A DNA stretch of 12,588 bases from JALOOE01 sp964423545 (GTDB lineage: Bacteria > Chloroflexota > Anaerolineae > CG2-30-64-16). The DNA lies in the NCBI GenBank assembly GCA_964423545.1, contig CAYRFV010000163.1:1-12588 (forward strand), written 5' to 3'. This document shows positions 6,811-12,588 of this stretch, piece by piece; the first letter of the stretch is position 1, and each line of letters starts with the position of its first letter. The notes beneath the pieces are model-generated. The model made no database searches and had not been told where the DNA came from. It saw nothing but the letters and a program-made list of their open reading frames with translations. Position numbers and translations under genes: made by a program.

Positions 6811-8160
6811 ATGTCCACTCTGCTGCTGAAACATGCCGATCTGCTCGTGACGATGGATGCAGCCCGCCGCAAGCTTTCGGACGGCGGGCTGTTCATCAGA
6901 GACAACCAGATCGTCGAGGCCGGCTTCACCGCGGATCTCCCGCTGGCCGCCGACACCGTGATCGATGCGGCCGGCATGATCATCCTCCCCGGACTGGTCA
7001 ATACGCACCACCATCTCTATCAGACCCTCACCCGCTGCATGGCGCAGGACAGCGCGCTCTTCGATTGGCTGACAACCCTCTACCCGATCTGGGCCCGGCT
7101 GACGCCGGAGGCGGTCACCGTCTCGGCGAAGGTGGGGCTGGCAGAGTTGATGCTGTCGGGCTGCACCACGTCGAGCGATCATTTGTACATTTACCCGAAC
7201 GGCTGCCGGATCGAGCACGAGATCGAAGCCGCGGTGGAGCTCGGCATCCGTTTCACCGCGACGCGCGGCAGCATGAGCCTCGGACAGAGCAAGGGCGGCC
7301 TGCCGCCTGACGATTGCGTCGAGGAGGAAGAAGCGATCCTGAAGGATAGCCGGCGCGCCATCGAACAGCACCACCAGCCGGAGCGCTGCGGCATGGTGCA
7401 CGTGGCGCTGGCGCCGTGCTCGCCTTTCAGTGTCACCGGCGACCTGATGCGTGAGAGCGCCGCCCTGGCGCGCGCCTATGGGGTGCGCCTGCACACGCAC
7501 CTGGCCGAGACGATGGATGAAGAACGCTTCTGCCTGGCGAAGTTCGGCGCACGACCCGTCGAGTACGTCGAGTCGCTCGGCTGGACCGGCAACGATGTGT
7601 GGCATGCGCACTGTGTTCACCTGGATGCCGACGAGATTGCACTCTTCGCCCGCACCGGCAGCGGCGTGGCGCACTGCCCCGGCTCGAACATGCGGCTGGC
7701 ATCGGGGATCGCGCCGGTGCGGGCGATGCGCGACGCCGGCGTGACCGTAGGGCTGGGAGTCGACGGTTCCGCCTCCAATGACGGCAACCACCTGCTCGGC
7801 GAGGCGCGACAGGCCATGCTGCTCCAGCGCGTGATGGGCAGTCCGGCCGCGCTCGGCGCGCAGGAGGCGCTGGAGATTGCCACGCTGGGCGGTGCGGGCG
7901 TGCTCGGTCGCGATGATATCGGCAGCCTGGCGCCCGGCATGGCCGCCGACTTCATCGGCTACCGGCTGGAACGGCTGGACTTTGCGGGCGCGCGCCACGA
8001 TCCGCTGGCTGCGCTGGTCTTCTGCACCCCGCCGAAGGTCGATCTGAGCGTGATCAACGGCAAGGTGCGGGTGAAGGACGGCGAGATCGTAGGACTCGAT
8101 CTGCCCGCGTTGGTGCGCAGGCATGACGCGATCAGCCGGAGGATGTTGAGGGGCGACTGA
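6811..8160 (+). CDS. 8-oxoguanine deaminase-type amidohydrolase
   Basis: This is a 449-residue amidohydrolase-superfamily TIM-barrel deaminase of the cytosine/guanine-deaminase branch, cytoplasmic and zinc/iron dependent. Metal and catalytic residues: HxH His66/His68 in NTHHHLYQTL, HLAE at 230-233 (metal His230, catalytic Glu233), His267 in VWHAHCVH, and Asp318 in GVDGSASND. Long conserved stretches (FDWLTTLYPIWARL, SGCTTSSDHLYIYP, TRGSMSLGQSKGGLP, APCSPFSV, HCPGSNMRLASGIAPVRAM) match my memory of bacterial 8-oxoguanine deaminases, which hydrolyse 8-oxoguanine to urate and ammonia. Related s-triazine hydrolases share much of this, so the exact substrate is less certain than the family. It has its own strong ribosome-binding site 85 bases after hypE and may be read through from the hyp operon. 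No extra loops are seen. Confidence 0.85.
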   Translation: MSTLLLKHADLLVTMDAARRKLSDGGLFIRDNQIVEAGFTADLPLAADTVIDAAGMIILPGLVNTHHHLYQTLTRCMAQDSALFDWLTTLYPIWARLTPEAVTVSAKVGLAELMLSGCTTSSDHLYIYPNGCRIEHEIEAAVELGIRFTATRGSMSLGQSKGGLPPDDCVEEEEAILKDSRRAIEQHHQPERCGMVHVALAPCSPFSVTGDLMRESAALARAYGVRLHTHLAETMDEERFCLAKFGARPVEYVESLGWTGNDVWHAHCVHLDADEIALFARTGSGVAHCPGSNMRLASGIAPVRAMRDAGVTVGLGVDGSASNDGNHLLGEARQAMLLQRVMGSPAALGAQEALEIATLGGAGVLGRDDIGSLAPGMAADFIGYRLERLDFAGARHDPLAALVFCTPPKVDLSVINGKVRVKDGEIVGLDLPALVRRHDAISRRMLRGD

Positions 8161-8320
8161 TGTGATACGGACAAGAAATGCTTGAATAAGAGCGTTCGTG
8201 CTGTTAGCTGCTCGTCACCGTTAGCGCGTGGAGGACTCCTGCGTGCGGCCTTCGTGTCGCGCCAGGGTCATACGCATTCGGTGTGTAGAGAGGGATAGCA
8301 GTGCAGTTGGCTTGTCATGT

Positions 8321-8352
8321 AACGGCCGCGGCGCCCTCAGCCCGTGGCCGTT
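8321..8352. terminator. Possible terminator or regulatory hairpin
   Basis: An 11-bp stem (8321-8331 with 8342-8352, one G-T wobble, starting AACGGCC and ending GGCCGTT) encloses a 10-base loop. It is followed by GCGTTTGATTT, a weak T-rich tract rather than a true T-run. It could end transcription of the deaminase operon or act as an attenuator in the ABC leader. Confidence 0.4.
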
Positions 8353-8406
8353 GCGTTTGATTTCGGCAGCCGCTGGGATCGTCTGCCCGTGACCGCTTCG
8401 CATGCG

Positions 8407-8424
8407 GCCCGCAGCATGGCGGGC
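8407..8424. promoter_or_regulatory. Leader hairpin close to the ABC ribosome-binding site
   Basis: GCCCGC (8407-8412) and GCGGGC (8419-8424) form a perfect 6-bp stem around AGCATG. It ends 18 bases before the GGAGGAG ribosome-binding site at 8443, where it could influence translation. Function is inferred from position only. Confidence 0.35.
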
Positions 8425-8442
8425 ACATGTCGCACCCACTTT

Positions 8443-8449
8443 GGAGGAG
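8443..8449 (+). promoter_or_regulatory. Ribosome-binding site for the first ABC gene
   Basis: GGAGGAG lies seven bases before ATG 8457 and fixes that start over ATG 8427, which would place this site inside the coding region. Confidence 0.8.
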
Positions 8450-8456
8450 AAAAGCG

Positions 8457-10301
8457 ATGCTCTCTCGCCAACCATCAGACCTGCTTGTCACGTATCTGCG
8501 CCCGCAGCGGGCCAGGGTGGTGGTGTTAGGCGTCCTGCTGCCTGCAGGCATGCTCCTCGAGCTGCTCAATCCCCAGGTCATCCGCTTCTTCCTGGACACC
8601 GCATCCTCCGGCGGGCCGCAGGCCGCACTGCTCGCAGCAGCAGCGGTCTTCATCGCCGCGTCGTTGGGACAGCGCGGGATCGGACTGATCAGCCGTTACC
8701 TGTCCGAGGCCGTCGGGTGGTCGGCGACCAACGCACTGCGCCGCGATCTGGCGCAGCATTGCCTGCAGCTCGATCTGGCGTTCCACAAGGAGCACTCGCC
8801 CGGTGAGTTGATCGAGCGAATCGACGGCGATGTGACGGCGCTGGCGCACTTCTTCTCGGCGTTCGTAGCTCGCGTGCTGAGCAACGCGCTGCTGGTCGTG
8901 GGCATCCTGATCGTGCTGCACCGCGAGAACGCCGTCGTAGGCATTGCACTGACGCTCTATACCCTGACCACGCTCCTCGTCCTCAGGGCGATCCAACCGG
9001 CAGCCGTCGCGGCGTGGACCGGCTCGCGCGCCGCGGAGGCGGAGCTGTACGGCTTCATCGAGGAACGCATCTCGGGGGCGGAGGAGATCCGGGCTGCCGG
9101 CGCGGAGACATACACCCTACACCGGCTCTATGCCCTGATGCGCCGCGGACTGGAGCGTTTTCGGGCGTCGGCCATGGTCGACACCGCCATCTACAACATC
9201 ACGAGCCTGTCTTCCGTGCTGGGCTACGCTGCCGGCCTGGCCGCTGGCGCCTACCTCTACACCAGCGGCCAGGCCACCATCGGCGCCGCGTTCATGGTCG
9301 TGGCATACGTCGGTATGTTGGCCGGCCCGTTGCAGAGCCTGCGCGGCGAGCTGCAGGAGTTCCAGCACGCGCTGGCGAGCATCGGTCGCGTGCTGGAACT
9401 GATGCAGACCCGGCCGCGCATCGCCGTCGCGGGCTCCGTTGCGGACGCGGCGTACGGGCTGGACGCCGGGCCGCTCTCGACGGTCTTCGAAGGGGTGACG
9501 TTCGGGTATGTTGATGGCGGGCAGACGACGGGCCAGGGAGAGGGGGTCGACCACGACCTCGCGCCAATGGCCGGAGACGGCTCTGCGCCGGCCGCGGGTC
9601 GCCCAGCGCCGGCCGTCCTTTCCGACATTTCGTTCCACGTGCAGGCGGGCCGCGTCCTCGGCCTGCTGGGACGCAGCGGCAGCGGCAAGACGACGCTTGC
9701 AAGGCTGCTGTTTCGGCTGTATGACGTCGATGCAGGCGCAATCCGGCTCGGTGGGACGGATATCCGTGCTGTGCCGCTGGCCGACCTGCGCAGCCGGGTC
9801 GCCTGGGTCACCCAGGACGTGCAGTTGTTCCAGGCGACCGTGCGCGACAACTTGACCTTCTTCGATCGCCGGATCGACGACGACGCCGTCGAAGCGGCAT
9901 TGCGCGGTCTGCGGTTGTGGGAGTGGGTGAGCTCCCTGCCCCAGGGATTGAATACCCCATTGGCGAGCGGCAGCGCAGGCATCTCAGGCGGGGAGGCGCA
10001 GCTGCTGGCCTTTGCCCGCGCCTTCCTCAAGGATCCCGGGCTGGTGATCCTCGACGAGGCCTCGTCGCGCCTCGATCCGGCCACCGAGACGCTGCTCGAA
10101 TCCGCCATCGACCGGCTGCTGCAGGGCCGCACGGGGATCGTCATTGCGCATCGGTTGCGCACCGTGCAGCGCGCGGATGACATTCTGATCCTGGAGGCCG
10201 GCCGCGTCGTCGAATACGGGCCGCGCGAACGCCTGGCCGCGGATCCGAATTCTCGTTTCAGCCGCCTGCTTCGCACCGGGCTGGAGGAGGTGCTGGCGTG
10301 A
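8457..10301 (+). CDS. ABC exporter half-transporter (degenerate signature subunit)
   Basis: This 614-residue protein fuses a transmembrane domain (about 15-300, six likely helices, with a coupling-helix region FHKEHSPGELIERIDGDV) to a C-terminal nucleotide-binding domain. Motifs: Walker A GRSGSGKT 405-412, Q-loop Gln453, signature ISGGE 509-513, Walker B LVILDE 529-534 with catalytic Glu534, and switch His565. The signature departs from LSGGQ (Ile for Leu, Glu for Gln), while the ATP-hydrolysis residues are intact. A Gly/Pro/Ala-rich loop of about 31 residues (355-385) splits the A-loop strand from Walker A. It is coupled to the next gene by a GTGA overlap, so it likely forms an inner-membrane heterodimer. 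Substrate (drug, lipid or peptide) cannot be told from sequence. Confidence 0.93.
   Translation: MLSRQPSDLLVTYLRPQRARVVVLGVLLPAGMLLELLNPQVIRFFLDTASSGGPQAALLAAAAVFIAASLGQRGIGLISRYLSEAVGWSATNALRRDLAQHCLQLDLAFHKEHSPGELIERIDGDVTALAHFFSAFVARVLSNALLVVGILIVLHRENAVVGIALTLYTLTTLLVLRAIQPAAVAAWTGSRAAEAELYGFIEERISGAEEIRAAGAETYTLHRLYALMRRGLERFRASAMVDTAIYNITSLSSVLGYAAGLAAGAYLYTSGQATIGAAFMVVAYVGMLAGPLQSLRGELQEFQHALASIGRVLELMQTRPRIAVAGSVADAAYGLDAGPLSTVFEGVTFGYVDGGQTTGQGEGVDHDLAPMAGDGSAPAAGRPAPAVLSDISFHVQAGRVLGLLGRSGSGKTTLARLLFRLYDVDAGAIRLGGTDIRAVPLADLRSRVAWVTQDVQLFQATVRDNLTFFDRRIDDDAVEAALRGLRLWEWVSSLPQGLNTPLASGSAGISGGEAQLLAFARAFLKDPGLVILDEASSRLDPATETLLESAIDRLLQGRTGIVIAHRLRTVQRADDILILEAGRVVEYGPRERLAADPNSRFSRLLRTGLEEVLA
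9519..9611 (+). repeat. In-frame extra segment in the first ABC gene
   Basis: About 31 Gly/Ala/Pro/Asp-rich codons sit between VTFGYVDG and VLSDISF, where exporters normally have a few residues. The DNA includes the palindrome GGTCGACC and two direct copies of GCGCCGGCC near the right end. Confidence 0.6.
10283..10290 (+). promoter_or_regulatory. Ribosome-binding site for the second ABC gene, inside the first
   Basis: GGAGGAGG within the last codons of the first ABC gene lies seven bases before GTG 10298. It supports that non-ATG start and translational coupling. Confidence 0.85.
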
Positions 10302-12361
10302 CGGCAAAAAACGCGTCGAGAACGGCGTTTGAGGGCAGATCGCCTCGGACTCTCGACCCACAGTCAGCCACGATCGCGACCTGGCCGTTCAACTGGCGCA
10401 TCATCCGCTACCGGCCCGGCCTGTTCCTGGCGCACTCTGCGTTCGTCGTGTTTGTCTTCAGCCTCCAGATCTTCCCCGGCTTGATCGAGAAGGCGATCTT
10501 CGACACCCTGACCGGCGCAAATGCGACCGACCCGGCCCCGCTCGGGCTTCTTTCAGCCACCGGGGCGCTGACTGGGGTTTGGCCGCTGATCGCGATCTTT
10601 GTGGGGATCGAAGTGGCGAGAGCGCTCGGCTCCTTCGGCGTCGAGTGGACGGGCTGGACCTTTCGCCGCGTGGTTGGCGCGCTGCTGCGCAGCAACCTGT
10701 TCGCGAGCATCCTGCGCCGCCCCGGCCGCCAGCCCTTGCCTGTATCGCCGGGCGAGGCGATCAACCGTTTTCGCAACGATGTCAGCGAGGTGGCCGACTT
10801 CCCCACCTGGCTCCCCGATCAGATCGGCAAGGTCGGGGCTGCGCTGGTGGCCATTGTGATCATGGCGCGCATCGATCTGTCCCTTACAGTCATCATTTTC
10901 GTACCGCTGGCAGCTATCATGATCCTCACGCGGTTGGCCTGGGGACGCATCCTTCGCTACCAGAAGGAGAGCGCAGAAGCGACCGATGCGGTGACCGGCT
11001 TCCTGGGCGAACTCTTCAACGCGGTGCTGGCCGTCAAGATCGCTGGAGCTGAAGCGCGGGTCGTCGATCACCTGGACGCGCTCAGCCGCACCCGGCAGAA
11101 AGCCGAGGTCAAGAAGACGCTCTTCTGGGAGGCGCTGCAGCTGGTCAACAACAGCGCGGTGACCTTCGGCGTCGGCGTGATGCTTCTGCTGGCGGGCAGC
11201 GCGATGCGTGCCGGCACGTTCACCGTCGGCGACTTCGCGCTGTTCACGACCTACTTGTGGTTCACGACCCAGGCGCCGTCGGAGCTGGGGACGTTCTTCG
11301 GCGACTATCGGACACAGGAGGCATCGATCGATCGGATGTTGGCGCTCATCCGGCCGGAGCCGCCGCAGGCGCTTGTGGCGTATCATCCCGTGTTCGAACG
11401 CGAGGCGCCGCCTGCGCTGCCCCCGATGCGGAAGACGCCGACCGATCGACTGGTGCGCCTGGAGGTGCGCGACCTCACCTATCGTCATGCACCGGCGAGC
11501 AGCGGCGAGGCCGGTGGCCGTGGCATCGAGGAGATCAGCCTGACCGTGCCGCGCGGGTCGTTCACCGTCATCACGGGGCGCGTCGGCTCCGGCAAGTCGA
11601 CGCTGCTGCGCGTCCTGCTGGGGCTGCTGCCCCATGACGCCGGAGAGATCCGCTGGAACGGCGAGCCCGTGGCGGATCCGGCGGCGTTCATGCGGCCGCC
11701 CCGCTGCGCATACACGGCGCAGGCGCCGCGGCTCTTCAGCGAGACGTTGCGGGACAACATCCTGCTGGGATGGTCTGTCACTGAGGGGCAAGGGGAAGCC
11801 TCCCCATATGCGAGGGAAACCGCAGCGAGTCGCTCATCCGAGGCGAAGATCGCACCAGACTCAGCCTCGCCGGCGATCACCTCGCCGCTCCAGAACGCCA
11901 TTCATCTGGCAGTGCTGGAGGAGGACATCGCAGCGCTGGAGCACGGGCTCGATACGCTGGTCGGACCGCGCGGGGTGCGGCTTTCCGGCGGGCAGGCGCA
12001 GCGGGCTGGGGCCGCGCGCATGTTCGTGCGCAGCCCCGAGCTGCTGGTGATCGATGATTTGTCGAGCGCGCTGGATGTGGAGACCGAGCGCGTGCTGTGG
12101 GAGCGACTGCGGCCGGCCTCTCCGGCCGAGCGCGCCGGATCGGAGGCGGCGGACCGCCTCGCCGATCGGCCGCCGGCCACGAGCCGTGAAACGCCCACCC
12201 TCCTCGTCGCCTCGCATCGCCGCGCTGCGCTGCGCCGGGCCGATCACATCATCGTGCTGAAGGAGGGTCGGGTCGAGGCGGAGGGCGCGCTGGATGAACT
12301 GCTGGAGACGAGCGAGGAGATGCGCCGGCTCTGGCGCGGCGAGCCCGCGGAGGACCGATAG
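10298..12361 (+). CDS. ABC exporter half-transporter (canonical signature, Asp in Walker B)
   Basis: This 687-residue fused ABC exporter subunit is longer than usual (about 580-620). Hydrophobic segments between about 40 and 330 form the transmembrane domain, with SPGEAINRFRNDV as the first coupling region. Nucleotide-binding motifs: Walker A GRVGSGKST 427-435, Q-loop Gln475, signature LSGGQ 562-566, Walker B LLVIDD 582-587 with Asp587 where the catalytic Glu is expected, and switch His640. Two low-complexity loops account for the extra length: residues 493-530 between the Q-loop and signature, and 605-633 between Walker B and the switch His. GTG start with strong GGAGGAGG upstream, overlapping the preceding stop (GTGA). 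It is predicted to pair with the first ABC protein as a heterodimeric exporter; substrate unknown. Confidence 0.93.
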   Translation: MTAKNASRTAFEGRSPRTLDPQSATIATWPFNWRIIRYRPGLFLAHSAFVVFVFSLQIFPGLIEKAIFDTLTGANATDPAPLGLLSATGALTGVWPLIAIFVGIEVARALGSFGVEWTGWTFRRVVGALLRSNLFASILRRPGRQPLPVSPGEAINRFRNDVSEVADFPTWLPDQIGKVGAALVAIVIMARIDLSLTVIIFVPLAAIMILTRLAWGRILRYQKESAEATDAVTGFLGELFNAVLAVKIAGAEARVVDHLDALSRTRQKAEVKKTLFWEALQLVNNSAVTFGVGVMLLLAGSAMRAGTFTVGDFALFTTYLWFTTQAPSELGTFFGDYRTQEASIDRMLALIRPEPPQALVAYHPVFEREAPPALPPMRKTPTDRLVRLEVRDLTYRHAPASSGEAGGRGIEEISLTVPRGSFTVITGRVGSGKSTLLRVLLGLLPHDAGEIRWNGEPVADPAAFMRPPRCAYTAQAPRLFSETLRDNILLGWSVTEGQGEASPYARETAASRSSEAKIAPDSASPAITSPLQNAIHLAVLEEDIAALEHGLDTLVGPRGVRLSGGQAQRAGAARMFVRSPELLVIDDLSSALDVETERVLWERLRPASPAERAGSEAADRLADRPPATSRETPTLLVASHRRAALRRADHIIVLKEGRVEAEGALDELLETSEEMRRLWRGEPAEDR
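11774..11887 (+). repeat. In-frame extra segment 1 in the second ABC gene
   Basis: About 38 Ser/Ala/Glu/Pro-rich codons interrupt the path from DNILLGW to LQNAIHLAVLEED in the helical subdomain. Inverted repeats include GGGGA/TCCCC around AGCC (11792-11805) and AGCGA/TCGCT around G (11824-11834). Confidence 0.65.
12110..12196 (+). repeat. In-frame extra segment 2 in the second ABC gene
   Basis: About 29 Ala/Pro/Arg/Ser-rich codons lie between LWERL and TLLVASH, where exporters normally have about five residues. It holds two inverted repeats: GGCCGG/CCGGCC around CCTCT (12111-12127) and a larger one at 12138-12167. Confidence 0.65.
12138..12167. repeat. Long inverted repeat within the second ABC gene
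   Basis: GATCGGAGGCGG (12138-12149) pairs with CCGCCT (12154-12159) and, after a two-base CG bulge, CCGATC (12162-12167). This gives 12 perfect pairs around a CGGA loop. Confidence 0.8.
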
Positions 12362-12490
12362 ACTCCCGCGACGCGCCGGAGCTGCGGCGCCGCCTCTGAT
12401 CGATCGGCCCGGCCTGACCAGCGAGATGCCCGTCACCATGCCGATGATGAAGGAGATCAGCATCAGGATCACCGTGCCGTTCACGTCCAC
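12362..12490 (-). CDS. Possible small membrane protein, N-terminal part
   Basis: A GTG at 12490 (- strand) starts MDVNGTVILMLISFIIGMVTGISLVR, a convincing single transmembrane helix (about residues 6-24) followed by an Arg/Gly/Ala-rich tail. A perfect AGGAGG lies six bases upstream. The frame stays open to 11861 (209 residues), but beyond 12362 it is antisense to the conserved end of the second ABC gene and looks like noncoding shadow. I therefore list only the non-overlapping part; no stop codon exists at 12362. The real gene may be frameshifted, may end within the overlap, or may not be expressed. I recognise no family. Confidence 0.35.
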
Positions 12491-12496
12491 GATCAG

Positions 12497-12502
12497 CCTC
12501 CT
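12497..12502 (-). promoter_or_regulatory. Consensus ribosome-binding site on the - strand
   Basis: AGGAGG (reverse complement of CCTCCT) sits six bases upstream of GTG 12490. It is the main support for a gene on this strand. Confidence 0.55.
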
Positions 12503-12588
12503 GAGCTCGAGGGCACTGCGGGTCGGCGCAGGGTCCAGTCCTGCACGCCGGGCCGAGCGGGCGCATGGCCGGCCAGCACTGCCTCCAG

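Larger units (their letters stand above)
8161..8456. other. Non-coding leader between deaminase and ABC genes
   Basis: These 296 bases hold no credible gene. They contain two hairpins (8321-8352 and 8407-8424) and end with a strong ribosome-binding site. A promoter for the ABC operon is expected here, but I found no convincing -35/-10 pair (TTGAAT at 8182 lacks a matching -10 box). Confidence 0.5.

Noticed and set aside
6694..8124. 476-residue - strand open frame opposite the deaminase
   Set aside because: It lies opposite a well-supported enzyme gene, has His/Arg/Gln-rich composition, no recognisable domain and no clear ribosome-binding site.
8182..8210. Promoter with TTGAAT as -35
   Set aside because: At 17-base spacing the -10 position reads TAGCTG, too poor a match to claim.
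8221..8653. Small - strand open frames across the ABC leader
   Set aside because: They extend into the conserved ABC gene in antisense and show no ribosome-binding site or recognisable motif.
10553..11791. 412-residue - strand open frame opposite the second ABC gene
   Set aside because: Antisense shadow; no family features.

Overview
The window is GC-rich DNA, densely coded on the + strand. It looks like a bacterial chromosome with tightly packed operons, GTG starts and ATGA/GTGA overlaps. A chloroflexotal origin (Caldilineae/Anaerolineae-like) is my best guess from the style of the HypE, 8-oxoguanine deaminase and paired ABC exporter proteins. It is inference only; no rRNA or marker gene is present.

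Region 1 (about 168-6725) is a complete [NiFe]-hydrogenase maturation operon in the order hypA-hypB-hypF-hypC-hypD-hypE. HypE and HypF make the thiocyanate-borne cyanide ligand from carbamoyl phosphate. HypC and HypD assemble Fe(CN)2CO, and HypA and HypB insert nickel. No hydrogenase structural gene or maturation protease lies in the window; they would be expected nearby, probably upstream. A decayed DinB-like gene fragment (5273-5614) sits between hypD and hypE.

Region 2 (6811-8160) is a metal-dependent amidohydrolase of the 8-oxoguanine deaminase type with its own strong ribosome-binding site. A 296-base non-coding leader with two hairpins follows (8161-8456).

Region 3 (8457-12361) holds two translationally coupled ABC exporter half-transporters. 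The first has a degenerate signature (ISGGE) but a catalytic Glu. The second has a canonical LSGGQ but Asp at the catalytic Glu position. They are therefore predicted to form a heterodimer with one competent and one degenerate ATP site. At the right edge, a possible small membrane protein starts on the - strand with a perfect AGGAGG site.

The most unusual signal is that HypF, HypE and both ABC proteins carry extra Pro/Ala/Gly/Arg/Ser-rich segments in loops of otherwise ordinary conserved domains. At DNA level these segments contain palindromes and tandem heptamers resembling GGNNNCC. They look like mobile or repeat-derived non-coding DNA captured in frame, comparable in concept to Rickettsia palindromic elements. 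I see no CRISPR array, tRNA, rRNA, transposase or clear promoter.
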